Shown: positions 35,093 through 44,027 of the stretch, piece by piece
Layout of the letters: each line of letters opens with the position of its first letter
Numbering within the stretch: position 1 is the first letter of the stretch
DNA from: Streptomyces laurentii
GTDB taxonomy: Bacteria > Actinomycetota > Actinomycetes > Streptomycetales > Streptomycetaceae
Reading direction: 5' to 3'
DNA length: 64,000 bases
Assembly: GCA_002355495.1 (NCBI GenBank)
Contig: AP017424.1
Location: forward strand, 3,906,001 to 3,970,000
Notes under the pieces: model-generated
What the model was told of the DNA's origin: nothing
Databases searched by the model: none
Seen by the model: only the letters and a program-made list of their open reading frames with translations
Translations under genes and position numbers: made by a program

Positions 35093-35761
35093 GTGCCGAG
35101 CGACACCGACTCCCCCGTACCGGGTGGCGAACCGTCCCGACCGATCAGGTCGTGGGTGCGATCGTCACCCGGTACGCATGTGTGGCTGGCCGTCATCGCG
35201 CTCACCAGCCTGGTCATCGCGCTCGCCCCCGAAGGCGTCGACCACTATCTGCTGCACCGCAACAGCAGCAACCTCTACGAGCTCGCCCGCCACCCGATGC
35301 GGGCGCTCATCGGCAGCGCCTTCTGGATCGAGAACCCGGAGAGCCTGTTCTTCTACGCCCTGCTCTTCGAGTTGCTCCACGCGCCCGTGGAGCGCTGGCT
35401 CGGCACCCTGAAATGGCTGGTCGTCGTCGCCACCGCGCACGTCGCCGCCACCCTCATCAGCCAGAAGGTGGTCCTGCAGGCGATCCAGGACCACGACGTG
35501 CCGCGCAGCATGGCGCACGTCGTCGACATCGGGGTGAGCTACGGACTCGCGGCGTCTGCCGGGATCCTCACGTACCGGCTGCCGCGGCCCTGGCGCTGGT
35601 TCTACCTGGTCGGCGTGGTGGTGTTCTTCGTCGTGCCGCTGGTCAGCAGCCATACGTACACCGATCTCGGGCACGCGATCTCGCTGCTGATCGGGCTGGC
35701 CTTCTGGCCGCTGAGCAGGGGAAAACCGTTGGAGGAGGCCGGGTCGGGCGGCGCACACTAG
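35093..35761 (+). CDS. Rhomboid-like membrane protein
   Basis: A 222-residue protein with about six membrane segments (about 27-45, 80-95, 105-125, 140-160, 170-190, 195-210). HVVDIGVSYGLAASAG contains a G-x-S-x-G arrangement and the last segment carries LGHAISLLIG. These fit the Ser and His of the rhomboid fold, and the overall layout is that of the actinobacterial rhomboid-like family. It may be an intramembrane protease or an inactive relative. The start is GTG 35093. A 17-bp-stem terminator follows at 35766-35828. Confidence 0.68.
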   Translation: MPSDTDSPVPGGEPSRPIRSWVRSSPGTHVWLAVIALTSLVIALAPEGVDHYLLHRNSSNLYELARHPMRALIGSAFWIENPESLFFYALLFELLHAPVERWLGTLKWLVVVATAHVAATLISQKVVLQAIQDHDVPRSMAHVVDIGVSYGLAASAGILTYRLPRPWRWFYLVGVVVFFVVPLVSSHTYTDLGHAISLLIGLAFWPLSRGKPLEEAGSGGAH

Positions 35762-35765
35762 AGAC

Positions 35766-35828
35766 ACGGGAACGGGGCGGCCGCTTCGAGCGCGCGGCGG
35801 CGAACCGCGCGGGCCGCCCCGTTCCCGT
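35766..35828. terminator. Strong terminator, 17-bp perfect stem with inner hairpin
   Basis: 35766-35782 (ACGGGAACGGGGCGGCC) is fully complementary to 35812-35828. The loop contains a second pairing, CGCGCGG with CCGCGCG. It lies between the convergent rhomboid-like gene and the HAD gene. Confidence 0.85.
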
Positions 35829-35853
35829 ACGCGTGTCCGTACGGGTGCCTCAG

Positions 35854-35887
35854 GACGTCATATGCCTGACGTCAGGCATATGACGTC
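35854..35887. repeat. Perfect 34-bp palindrome
   Basis: The 34 bases from GACGTCATATGCCTGA to its exact complement at 35887 form a palindrome with no central spacer, centred on ACGT at 35869-35872. It ends one base past the stop codon of the HAD gene. Symmetry without a loop is unusual for a terminator and suggests a protein-binding site or a cruciform. Confidence 0.85.
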
Positions 35888-36692
35888 AGGCGTCGAGCAG
35901 GCGCTCCAGGACGGTCGCGATGCCGTCCTCCTCGTTCGAGCCGGTCACCTCGTGGGACACGGCCTTGAGTTCCTGATGGGCGTTGGCCATGGCCACGCCG
36001 TGGGCCGCCCAGCCGAACATCGGTATGTCGTTGGGCATGTCGCCGAAGGCGATCGTATCCACGGGCTTCACCTTCAGCCGGCGCGCGGCCAGCGACAGAC
36101 CGGTCGCCTTGCTGAGGCCGAGCGGGACGATCTCCACGATGTCGGGACCGGCCAGGACGACGTCCACGAGCCCGCCGACGGTCTGCCGGGCGACCCGGGT
36201 CAGCTCGTCGTCGCTCAGCGTCGGATGCTGGATGTAGAGCTTGGTGAGCGGCTCCGCCCACACCGCGGCCGGGTCCTCGAACGGGACGTACGGCAGCGGC
36301 CCGTCCTGGTGCCGGTAGCCGGGGCCGACCAGGACCTCGCCGTCCAGGCCGTCGCGGCTGGCGGCCAGGGCCAGCGGGCCGACCTCCGCCTCCAGCTTGG
36401 CCATGGCGAGCGCGCCGAGCTTCCGGTCCAGCGTCAGCGAGGTCAGCAGCCGGCGCTCGCCCGCGTGGTAGACCTGCGCGCCCTGCCCGCACACCGCGAT
36501 CCCCTCGTAGCCGAGGTCGTCGAGGATGGGCCGGGTCCAGGGAACACCGCGGCCGGTCACGATGATGTGCGCCGCGCCGGCGGCCGCGGCCGCCTTCAGC
36601 GCGTCGCGCGTCCGGACCGAGACGGACTCGTCGGCCCGCAGCAGCGTGCCATCGAGATCCGTCGCGACCAGACGGTAGGGGAACGCGCTCAC
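35886..36692 (-). CDS. HAD-superfamily Cof-type phosphatase
   Basis: A 268-residue phosphatase, second of two such genes in the window. Motif I is LVATDLDGTLLRADE, motif II lies in HIIVTGRGVPW and motif IV is IAFGDMPNDIPMFGWAAHG. The cap region is of the Cof IIB type. Its GTG start overlaps the serS stop codon by four bases (GTGA), so it is translated from the serS message. The tight coupling to seryl-tRNA synthetase suggests a housekeeping role. The substrate is not known. Confidence 0.88.
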   Translation of the reverse strand: MSAFPYRLVATDLDGTLLRADESVSVRTRDALKAAAAAGAAHIIVTGRGVPWTRPILDDLGYEGIAVCGQGAQVYHAGERRLLTSLTLDRKLGALAMAKLEAEVGPLALAASRDGLDGEVLVGPGYRHQDGPLPYVPFEDPAAVWAEPLTKLYIQHPTLSDDELTRVARQTVGGLVDVVLAGPDIVEIVPLGLSKATGLSLAARRLKVKPVDTIAFGDMPNDIPMFGWAAHGVAMANAHQELKAVSHEVTGSNEEDGIATVLERLLDA

Positions 36693-37978
36693 TTGGAGAC
36701 CGGCTCCAGGACCTCACGGCCGCCGAGGTACGGACGCAGCACCTCGGGCACGCGCACCGAGCCGTCGGGGAGCTGGTGGTTCTCCAGGATCGCCACGATG
36801 GTGCGCGGGACGGCGCACAGCGTGCCGTTCAGGGTGGCCAGCGGCTGCACGGCCTTCTTGCCGTCCTTCTCCTCGCGCATGCGGATGGAGAGGCGGCGGG
36901 CCTGGAAGCCGTCGCAGTTGGAGGCGGAGGTCAGCTCGCGGTACTTGCCCTGGGTCGGGATCCACGCCTCACAGTCGAACTTGCGCGAGGCGGAGGCGCC
37001 GAGGTCGCCGGTGGCGACGTCGATGACCTGGAAGGGCAGCTCCAGGGAGGTGAGCCACTGCTTCTCCCACTCCAGGAGCCGGCGGTGCTCGGCCTCGGCG
37101 TCCTCCGGCGCGACGTACGAGAACATCTCGACCTTGTCGAACTGGTGGACGCGGAAGATGCCGCGGGTGTCCTTGCCGTACGTGCCGGCCTCGCGGCGGA
37201 AGCACGGCGAGAAGCCGGCGTAGCGCAGCGGCAGCTTGTCGGCCTCGATGATCTCGTCCATGTGGTACGCGGCGAGCGGCACCTCGGACGTACCGACCAG
37301 GTAGAAGTCGTCCTTCTCCAGGTGGTACACGTTCTCGGCGGCCTGGCCGAGGAAGCCGGTGCCCTCCATGGCGCGCGGGCGGACCAGCGCCGGGGTGAGC
37401 ATCGGGGTGAAGCCGGCCTCGGTGGCCTGGGCGATCGCCGCGTTGACGAGCGCGAGCTCCAGCAGGGCGCCGACGCCGGTCAGGTAGTAGAAGCGCGAGC
37501 CGGAGACCTTGGCGCCGCGCTCGACGTCGATGGCGCCCAGCGCCTCGCCGAGCTCCAGGTGGTCCTTGGGCTCGAAGCCCTCGGCGGCGAAGTCGCGGAT
37601 CGTGCCGTGCGTCTCGAGGACGACGAAGTCCTCCTCGCCGCCGACGGGGACGTCGGTGTGGACGAGGTTGCCGATCTGGAGCAGCAGCGTGCGGGCCGTC
37701 TCGTCAGCCTCGTTCTGCTCGGCCTCGGCGGCCTTCACGTCGGTCTTCAGCTGCTCGGCCTTGCGCAGCAGTTCGGACCGTTCTTCGGGAGTGGCCTTGG
37801 GGATGAGCTTGCCGAGCGCCTTCTGCTCGGAACGGAGCTCGTCGAAGCGGACGCCGGACGACCTGCGCCGCTCATCGGCGGAGAGCAGGGCGTCGACGAG
37901 GTCGACGTCCTCTCCACGGGCGCGCTGGGAGGCGCGAACACGGTCGGGGTCCTCACGGAGCAGGCGAAGGTCAATCAC
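36689..37978 (-). CDS. serS: Seryl-tRNA synthetase
   Basis: A 429-residue class II synthetase. The N-terminal 110 residues form the antiparallel coiled-coil arm that contacts the long tRNA-Ser variable loop (RLLREDPDRVRASQRARG ... QLKTDVKAAEAEQ). The catalytic core has class II motif 2 (YAGFSPCFRREAGTYGKDTRGIFRVHQFDKVE) and motif 3 (PLATLNGTLCAVPRTIVAILE). The TSEVPLAAYH block is the serine pocket. The start ATG 37978 begins MIDLRLLREDPD, the usual SerRS N-terminus. It is followed by the overlapping HAD gene. Its 440-base upstream region carries DnaA boxes but no recognisable T-box. Confidence 0.97.
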   Translation of the reverse strand: MIDLRLLREDPDRVRASQRARGEDVDLVDALLSADERRRSSGVRFDELRSEQKALGKLIPKATPEERSELLRKAEQLKTDVKAAEAEQNEADETARTLLLQIGNLVHTDVPVGGEEDFVVLETHGTIRDFAAEGFEPKDHLELGEALGAIDVERGAKVSGSRFYYLTGVGALLELALVNAAIAQATEAGFTPMLTPALVRPRAMEGTGFLGQAAENVYHLEKDDFYLVGTSEVPLAAYHMDEIIEADKLPLRYAGFSPCFRREAGTYGKDTRGIFRVHQFDKVEMFSYVAPEDAEAEHRRLLEWEKQWLTSLELPFQVIDVATGDLGASASRKFDCEAWIPTQGKYRELTSASNCDGFQARRLSIRMREEKDGKKAVQPLATLNGTLCAVPRTIVAILENHQLPDGSVRVPEVLRPYLGGREVLEPVSK

Positions 37979-38419
37979 CCCACCAGGCTACCGGTGCGGC
38001 CGGGAGCGTCGCCCTCCATAAAAGGGAGTTCTATGGCGTTTTGCCCGAATTGATTTCTTTCTTTCCTTTCCCTATTCGGACTTCCGGGCGGGGCGGAGCC
38101 GCGCCGCCCTCCCCACCCCGCTCAAGTTATCCACAGGCTGTGCGGGAAATCTGTGGACGAGGGAAGGGGGCGATCGGGTGGAGGAATTCCTCGGTTTCGC
38201 GGTCGGGGAAAGGTTTTGACCGGAGGAAATGGGCTCCGAACAGGGAAAATAGGGGATGAAGGGGCGGCTCGGAGCGGCCGGGGGTGAGGCTGGAGGGGGT
38301 GGTGATGACTGTGTAAGCAAGTCGACTTATCCCCAGGTCGAGGTGTGTCCCTGTGGATAACTAGAGGTGAGCTGGGGAACACGCCCCCGGCCTTCGCTCT
38401 CGGCCCTCCGGCCCCGGTT
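37979..38419. other. serS upstream region with several DnaA boxes
   Basis: 441 bases with no gene. DnaA-like boxes are TTATCCACA at 38127-38135, TCGTCCACA (reverse strand) at 38152-38160, a degenerate TTATCCCCA at 38327-38335 and TTATCCACA (reverse strand) at 38352-38360. The segment just upstream of serS (38035-38090) is unusually AT-rich for the window and is the likely serS promoter. Confidence 0.55.
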
Positions 38420-39355
38420 TCAGGCCCGGCCGTCCTGCGCGCGCGCCAGCCAGTCCGAGGCCGCCGTGAACGCGGTGTCCGAGGTCCCGCGCCGCAGCGG
38501 CGGCAGATCCCCGGCCTCGACGCCCGCCCGCGGATACGAGCCGAGGAAACGCACCTTCGGGCACATGCGCTTCAGCCCCATCAGCGCCTCCCCGACCCGG
38601 CGGTCGGAAATGTGGCCCTCGGCGTCGACGGCGAAGCAGTAGTTGCCGATGCCCGCGCCCGTCGGACGGGACTGGATCAGCATCAGGTTGACCCCGCGGA
38701 CCGCGAATTCCTGGAGGAGTTCGAGCAGGGCACCCGGGTGGTCGTCGCCGAGCCACAGCACCACCGAGGTCTTGTCGGCGCCCGTCGGCGCCGCCGGGCG
38801 GGCCGGCCGGCCCACGAGTACGAAGCGCGTCTCGGCGTTCTCGGCGTCGTGGATCTCGGTGACCAGGGGTTCGAGGCCGTACGTCGCCGCCGCGAACTCG
38901 CCCGCGAAGGCCGCGTCGAACCGGCCCTCCTGCACCAGCCGGGCCCCGTCCGCGTTGGAGGCGGCCGACTCCCACACCGCGTCCGGCAGATGGGCCCGCA
39001 GCCAGTTCCGCACCTGCGGCTGGGCGACCGGGTGCCCGGTGACCGTCTTGATCTCCGAGAGCTTCGTCCCGGGCCGTACGAGCAGCGCGAACGCGATCGG
39101 CAGCAGCACCTCGCGGTAGATCATCAGCGGCTCGCCGGACGCCAGCTCGTCCAGGGTCGCGGTCACCCCGCCCTCGACCGAGTTCTCGATCGGGACGAGC
39201 GCCGCGGCCGCCTCCCCGTTGCGTACGGCGTCCAGCGCGGCCGGCACCGAGACCATCGGGACGAGCACCCGCGTCGCGGCCTCGGGCAGCGTGCGCAACG
39301 CGGCCTCCGTGAACGTGCCTTCGGGACCGAGATACGTATACCGGGTGGCTGACAT
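38420..39355 (-). CDS. pheA: Prephenate dehydratase
   Basis: A 311-residue enzyme converting prephenate to phenylpyruvate in phenylalanine synthesis. The catalytic domain has YLGPEGTFTEAALRTL at the N-terminus, VPIENSVEGGVTATLDEL, and the TRFVLVGRP motif (catalytic Thr-Arg-Phe). The C-terminal ACT domain runs from about 195 (TSVVLWLGDDHPGALLELLQEFAVRGVNLMLIQSRP), the site of feedback inhibition by phenylalanine. There is no chorismate mutase domain, as is usual in actinobacteria. ATG 39355 (MSATRYTYLGPEG) is the conserved start; the frame is open 19 codons further. A single gene. Confidence 0.95.
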   Translation of the reverse strand: MSATRYTYLGPEGTFTEAALRTLPEAATRVLVPMVSVPAALDAVRNGEAAAALVPIENSVEGGVTATLDELASGEPLMIYREVLLPIAFALLVRPGTKLSEIKTVTGHPVAQPQVRNWLRAHLPDAVWESAASNADGARLVQEGRFDAAFAGEFAAATYGLEPLVTEIHDAENAETRFVLVGRPARPAAPTGADKTSVVLWLGDDHPGALLELLQEFAVRGVNLMLIQSRPTGAGIGNYCFAVDAEGHISDRRVGEALMGLKRMCPKVRFLGSYPRAGVEAGDLPPLRRGTSDTAFTAASDWLARAQDGRA

Positions 39356-39456
39356 GCGAGTCACCCTAACGGCAGCGGGCCCCGGTCCCGGGGCCCGTCC
39401 ACGCCTTGGCACCCGGTCCCGGCGGCCTGCCGGGACCGTGCACGATCACCTGGGGA

Positions 39457-40773
39457 CTACGCCTCCAGGAGCCGCTGTCCCACGTACTCGCCCGTCGCCG
39501 GTCCGCCCGGCGCCGCGAACAGACCGCTCGTCTCGTGCCGGATGAACGCGGACAGCGCGTCGCCCCGGTCGAGCTTGCGCTGCACCGGCACGAAGCCGCG
39601 CAGCGGGTCCGCCTGCCAGGCGATGAACAGCAGTCCGGCGTCCGGCGTCCCGTCCGCCCCGATCCCGTCGTGGTACGAGAACGGACGGCGCAGCATCGCC
39701 GCCCCGCCATTTTGTGCGGGGGCGGAAATCCGGGAGTGCGCGTTGTTCGGGATGACGGTCTTGCCGTCCGCGCCGAGCTTGTTCAGATCGAGCGGGGTCG
39801 TCTCCGAGCCGCCGGAGAGCGGCGCGCCGTCCGACTTCCGCCGGCCGATCACCTGCTCCTGCTCCGGCCGGCTCAGCCCCTCCCAGTCGTCGAGCAGCAT
39901 CCGGATCCGCCGGACGACCGCGTAGGAGCCGCCCGCCATCCACGCCTGGGCGCCGGACGCGCCGTCGGGGACGAAGATCCGCTGGTCGAAGCTGGACTGG
40001 GCGGGGACGGGGTTGTTGGTGCCGTCGACCTGGCCCATCAGGTTCCGGGCGGTCATCGGCTTGGCGGTGGCGCCGGCCGAGCGGTTGAAACCGTTCATCT
40101 GCCAGCGCACCCGGGCCGCCCCGGCCGCGTCCTTCTGGACGGCGCGCAGCGCGTGGAAGGCGACGAGCGCGTCGTCCGCGCCGATCTGCACCCACAGATC
40201 GCCCTCCGACCGCTTGGGGTCGAGGACGTCGGAGGAGAAGGCGGGCAGCGGGTCGAGCTGCGCGGGACGGCGGGCGGTGAGCCCGGTGCGGTCGAAGAAG
40301 GTACGGCCGAAGCCGAACGTCAGCGTCAGGGAGGAAGGGCCGGCGTCCAGCGAGATGTCCGTGTCGGCGCCGTTCGCCGGCTTGCCCTCCATCAGCGTCC
40401 CGGCCGTCGTCGACCAGCGGCGCAGCAGCGCGGCGGCCTCCTTGCGCCCCGCGCCCGGCACGAGGTCGAAGGCGATCAGATGGCCGCGGGACTGCAGCGG
40501 CGTGGTGATCCCCGCTTGATGTTTCCCGTGAAACATCACCTCGGTCGACCCGACCGTCGTGAGGGCGGGCGCACTGGGGGCGCTCTCCCCCGAGACGGCC
40601 GAGGCGATGCCGGCGCCGCTGACCGCGCCGACCACCAGGCCGCCGGCCCCGGCCGCGCCGAGGGTGCCGAGCACCCGGCGCCGGGACATCTCCACGGTGG
40701 TGCCGTCGTTCCCAGGGGTGTCGTCGGACGTGTTCACAGGCGTGCTCACAGGCGTTCTTTTGGGCTTGCTCAC
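39457..40773 (-). CDS. dtpA: DyP-type haem peroxidase DtpA, Tat-exported
   Basis: A 438-residue protein. The N-terminus has the twin-arginine motif SRRRVLG followed by a hydrophobic stretch, so it is exported folded by Tat. The peroxidase body contains GQVDGTNNP (the GXXDG distal Asp motif) and DALVAFHALRAVQ. The RRPFSYHDGIGADGTPDAGLL stretch near the C-terminus is typical of DyP/EfeB enzymes. In S. lividans the equivalent protein DtpA is needed to mature the copper radical oxidase GlxA. It begins four bases after the copCD stop and ends the copper operon. A one-mismatch parS-like site lies inside it at 40521-40534. Confidence 0.92.
   Translation of the reverse strand: MSKPKRTPVSTPVNTSDDTPGNDGTTVEMSRRRVLGTLGAAGAGGLVVGAVSGAGIASAVSGESAPSAPALTTVGSTEVMFHGKHQAGITTPLQSRGHLIAFDLVPGAGRKEAAALLRRWSTTAGTLMEGKPANGADTDISLDAGPSSLTLTFGFGRTFFDRTGLTARRPAQLDPLPAFSSDVLDPKRSEGDLWVQIGADDALVAFHALRAVQKDAAGAARVRWQMNGFNRSAGATAKPMTARNLMGQVDGTNNPVPAQSSFDQRIFVPDGASGAQAWMAGGSYAVVRRIRMLLDDWEGLSRPEQEQVIGRRKSDGAPLSGGSETTPLDLNKLGADGKTVIPNNAHSRISAPAQNGGAAMLRRPFSYHDGIGADGTPDAGLLFIAWQADPLRGFVPVQRKLDRGDALSAFIRHETSGLFAAPGGPATGEYVGQRLLEA
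40521..40534. other. Near-consensus parS site inside dtpA
   Basis: GTTTCCCGTGAAAC differs from the parS consensus GTTTCACGTGAAAC at one base. Outer T and A (40520, 40535) extend the symmetry. In the dtpA frame it encodes MFHGKH. ParB may bind more weakly here. Confidence 0.55.
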
Positions 40774-40776
40774 GGG

Positions 40777-42714
40777 TCAGCCGATCTTCACGTTCTTCTC
40801 GATGGTGGTCTGGTCGATATCGGAGGTACGGACCGTCACCCGCATCAGCCACTCGCCCGGCATCGGCAACTGGACGCCGGACGCGCTCCAGTGGCCGGTC
40901 TGGATGCGGTCGGGCACGACCGGGAGCGGGCCGATGCCCTTGGCCGTCAGAGTGAAGGCGACCTTCACCTCCGGGACGTCCAGGGCACTCCCGTCGGGCC
41001 GTACGACATAGATGTGCAGCGCGTTGGCCCCCGTACGGCCGGGGTCGAGGGTGAGCTGCACGGTGCCCTTGCCGTTCGCGCCGCCCGTGTCGAAGGGCAG
41101 CCGGACGTCGACGGGACGGTTCGGGACGGCGGGGGCGCCGGCCGCGGTCCGGGCCGGGCCCGCCTCCTCCTCGGTACGGGCGGGTTCGGTGGAGGTCAGG
41201 ACGGTCGTCACGGCGAGCAGGACGACGGCGACGGAGGCCTCGGTGAGCACCGAGCGGCGCAGTCCGGACCGTTCGGGGTCGGCGTCCCGCTCCTTCTTCC
41301 GGCGGGCGGTGGCGACGGCGGCCCGCTGCCGGGCGAGCTGCTCGGCCCGCTCGGCGTCCACCTCGGCGGCCTCGGCGGCCTCGTCCGCTTCGACGACATC
41401 CGTCGGCTCCTCGCCGGTGGCCTCGGCATCGCTTCCCGCCGCGGCCCCGGTCCCGTCTCCGGCCGGGGCCGGTTCCCCGAGGCGCCGGACCCAGCGCCGC
41501 GATATCCAGCCGATGCCCAGGAGGACGGCGACCAGACCGGCCTTGACCAGGAGCAGCTGCCCGTACCGGGTGCCGGTCAGCGCCGACCAGGTGCCCACCT
41601 GCCGCCAGGACTGGTAGATCCCGGTGGCGGCGAGGACGACGACCGCGCCGAACGCGAGCGTCGAGTAGCGCTCGACCGCCGCCCGGCCGAGGGCGGCCGG
41701 AGCGCGGTGGAGTGCCACGAGCAGCGTGGCCAGGCCGCCCAGCCAGACCGCGACGGCCAGCAGGTGCAGGATGTCGACGGGCATGGCGATGCCCGGCTGG
41801 AGCCCGGTCGAGGCGTGCTCGGCGAGGGCCCAGGTCCCGGCGACACCGGCGGCGACCACGGTCCCGCCGAGGGCGAGCCCGAAGGTGAGGTCGCGGTGGT
41901 CCGCCTCCTCGCGCCGCCGGGCATACGCGCCGAACAGCACGGCCACGAACAGCGCCGCCGCGCCGAGCAGCAGCAGCCGCGAGGAGAGCGCGGCCCCGGT
42001 CTTGGTCTCCAGGACGGCCCGCAGCCCGCCCAGGTCGAAGACGTCGGCGAGCCTGCCGGTACGGGTGTACGGGTGCCGTAGGAGCAGCAGGGCCAGGGTG
42101 GCGGCGGTCAGCGTGAGCCAGCCGCGGACCACCAGCTTCTGTACGGGCCGTACGGCCGCGCCGCCCGGCCAGCAGGCCAGGACGAAGGCGCCGCCGCCGA
42201 CGAGGACGACGAAGCCGGCGTACGCGAGGTAGCGCGCGATCCCGTACAGCGCGCCGACGAGTCCGCCGCCCACCGCCGTGTCGGGGAGGGAGACGGCGGT
42301 CTTCGAGGGGGCGCCGACGGAGAAGGTGAAGGCGCCGGAGATCGGATGGCTGTCGGCCGAGACGGTCTGCCAGGCCACGGTGTAGGTGCCGTCGGGCAGG
42401 CCGGGCAGCAGGGCGACCCCGTAGCGGACGGTCGAGTTGCTGCACAGGTCGCGGATCTCGCCGGTGTCGACACGCTTGCCCGCCGGGTCGAGTACCCGGA
42501 GGGAGTCGTCGCTCATGGCGACCTGCTCGGAGAAGGTGAGGTTGACCTCCTTGGGGGCGGTGGCGATCACCGCCCCGTCCTGCGGGTCGCTGCCGGTCAG
42601 CGCCGCGTGCGCGGACGCGGGGCCCGCCGTGGCGAGCAGCGTGCCCAGGAGCGCGGCGACGACGAGCAGCAGCCGGGCGAGAGCCGGCCCGAGGCGCGGG
42701 GCGGTGGTCAGCAT
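40777..42714 (-). CDS. CopC-CopD fusion copper protein
   Basis: A 645-residue protein. A signal peptide (about 1-36, ending ASAHAALTGSDP) leaves a mature N-terminal His, as in CopC. The CopC domain (about 36-130) has its copper ligands in HAALTGSDP and DSHPISGAFTFSV. Eight or so membrane segments of CopD type follow (about 155-430), then a charged cytoplasmic loop and an extracellular domain (about 520-645, PVDVRLPFDTGGANGKGTVQ). CopCD binds Cu(II) outside and moves copper across the membrane. It is the fourth gene of the sco-ecuC-copCD-dtpA cluster. The alignment of the last domain to a family was not resolved. Confidence 0.88.
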   Translation of the reverse strand: MLTTAPRLGPALARLLLVVAALLGTLLATAGPASAHAALTGSDPQDGAVIATAPKEVNLTFSEQVAMSDDSLRVLDPAGKRVDTGEIRDLCSNSTVRYGVALLPGLPDGTYTVAWQTVSADSHPISGAFTFSVGAPSKTAVSLPDTAVGGGLVGALYGIARYLAYAGFVVLVGGGAFVLACWPGGAAVRPVQKLVVRGWLTLTAATLALLLLRHPYTRTGRLADVFDLGGLRAVLETKTGAALSSRLLLLGAAALFVAVLFGAYARRREEADHRDLTFGLALGGTVVAAGVAGTWALAEHASTGLQPGIAMPVDILHLLAVAVWLGGLATLLVALHRAPAALGRAAVERYSTLAFGAVVVLAATGIYQSWRQVGTWSALTGTRYGQLLLVKAGLVAVLLGIGWISRRWVRRLGEPAPAGDGTGAAAGSDAEATGEEPTDVVEADEAAEAAEVDAERAEQLARQRAAVATARRKKERDADPERSGLRRSVLTEASVAVVLLAVTTVLTSTEPARTEEEAGPARTAAGAPAVPNRPVDVRLPFDTGGANGKGTVQLTLDPGRTGANALHIYVVRPDGSALDVPEVKVAFTLTAKGIGPLPVVPDRIQTGHWSASGVQLPMPGEWLMRVTVRTSDIDQTTIEKNVKIG

Positions 42715-42738
42715 GGGTGGGTCACTCCCTCACAGGGC

Positions 42739-43227
42739 TCAGTGCTGCTTCGGGTTGTGGTTGGGCGCCTCGACCGGGAGGTCGACCTTGATGGCGTCGG
42801 ACTTCTCGAAGTGCAGCTCGATGGCGACCTTCTCGCCCTGCTTGGGCTTCTGCTTCAGCTGCATGAACATGATGTGGTTGCCCCCGCGTTCGAGCTTCAG
42901 CTCGCCGTTGGCGGGGACGTCGAAGGACTTCACCGGCTGCATCTTCTGGTTCTTGGTCTCGTGGAGCGAGACGTCGTCCGAGATGACACTGGTGACCGAC
43001 GTGAGCTTGTCGGCGGTGTCCCCGGTGTTGGTGATGGTGAGGAAGCCGCCGGCCATGTCCATCACGGGCTGGGGCATGAACGCGCCGCTGACCTTCAGCT
43101 GCGGCTTGCCGGCGTCGGCCTTCGCCGGAGCGTCCGAGCCGGAGTCCGAGGAGCAGCCGGTCAGGGTGAGCGCGGCGGCGACGGCTATGGCGGAGAAGGC
43201 GGACAGGCTGGTGGTGCGGCGGTTCAC
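42739..43227 (-). CDS. ecuC: Extracytoplasmic Cu(I) chaperone (PCuAC family, ECuC)
   Basis: A 162-residue lipoprotein or secreted protein. The N-terminus has a lipobox-like LTLTGCSSD, so acylation at Cys is likely. The copper motif is present: VSGAFMPQPVMDMAGGFLTI (first Met ligands), DVSLHETKNQKMQPV and ERGGNHIMFMQLKQ (His and Met ligands). PCuAC proteins load Cu(I) onto Sco and the CuA/CuB sites of cytochrome oxidase. Its GTG start overlaps the sco stop (GTGA), so it is coupled to sco. It is the S. lividans ECuC type by context. Confidence 0.92.
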   Translation of the reverse strand: MNRRTTSLSAFSAIAVAAALTLTGCSSDSGSDAPAKADAGKPQLKVSGAFMPQPVMDMAGGFLTITNTGDTADKLTSVTSVISDDVSLHETKNQKMQPVKSFDVPANGELKLERGGNHIMFMQLKQKPKQGEKVAIELHFEKSDAIKVDLPVEAPNHNPKQH

Positions 43228-44000
43228 GGGGTCTCTCCCTTGATGAGCTTCGGCAGGTCTTTGGCGTAGTCGTCGGAGCTGGTGTTCTCGCCGTACAGGA
43301 CGTAGCCCTGGTCGGTGGTCGGCGAGAAAGCGATCACCTGCGCTCCATGCATGGAGACGACGTTGCCGTTCTTGTCCTTCGTGGCCGGGTCGATGCCGAT
43401 GCCGATGGACCGGGCGCCGGCCTGGATGGCCGGGAAGTCACCGGTGAGCCCGATGAACGAGGGGTCCCCGGCGGCGGGCAGCCACTTGCCGAGTTCGGCG
43501 GCGGTGTCGCGTTCGGGGTCGGTGGTGACGAAGACGACCTGGAGCTTGTCCTGGTCGGCCTTGGGGAGCTGCTTGCGCGCGATGGCGATGTTGCTCATCG
43601 TCATCGGGCAGACGTCGGGGCAGTGGGTGTAGCCGAAGTAGACGAGCGTCGCCTTGCCCTTGGTCCGCTCGCGCAGGTCGAAGCTCTTGCCCTGGGTGTC
43701 CGTGAGGACCAGGTCGGGCTTGGCGAACGGCCGGTCGAGGGCGGTGCCCGCCTTGTCGGGGTCGCTGCCGCCGGTGATCTGGGTGACGCCGCTGGCCGTG
43801 GCGTCGGTTTTCTTGTCGTCACCGCCGTCGGAGCCGACGACCGCCGTGATGCCGATGGCGGCGGCGATCGCCACCACGGCGATGATCAGCGGGGCGCGAC
43901 GGCCCGGGCGGCGGCCCTCGCCGCCGCCGGAGCCCCCGGCGCTTCCCGCGTTTCCTGCGCTTCCGGCCGCCTTGACGGCCGGTGGTGTCTTGTCGGACAT
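43224..44000 (-). CDS. sco: Sco1/SenC copper chaperone
   Basis: A 258-residue membrane-anchored thioredoxin-fold protein. The N-terminal 35 residues are Gly/Ala-rich and cytoplasmic. The membrane segment is about 36-55 (APLIIAVVAIAAAIGITAVVG). The copper motif CPDVCP (CX3C) is in YFGYTHCPDVCPMTMSNIA, with the third ligand His near VSMHGAQVIAF. Sco delivers copper to cytochrome oxidase and, in Streptomyces, to GlxA-dependent development. It follows the YcnI-like gene by 27 bases and overlaps ecuC. Confidence 0.94.
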   Translation of the reverse strand: MSDKTPPAVKAAGSAGNAGSAGGSGGGEGRRPGRRAPLIIAVVAIAAAIGITAVVGSDGGDDKKTDATASGVTQITGGSDPDKAGTALDRPFAKPDLVLTDTQGKSFDLRERTKGKATLVYFGYTHCPDVCPMTMSNIAIARKQLPKADQDKLQVVFVTTDPERDTAAELGKWLPAAGDPSFIGLTGDFPAIQAGARSIGIGIDPATKDKNGNVVSMHGAQVIAFSPTTDQGYVLYGENTSSDDYAKDLPKLIKGETP

Positions 44001-44027
44001 GTGCGTCTTTCGGTTCGGGGATGAGCG

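Noticed and set aside
39446..42445. 999-codon minus-strand frame overlapping dtpA and copCD
   Set aside because: It lies in another frame of the same strand and its composition is that of a shadow frame; dtpA and copCD have full family motifs.
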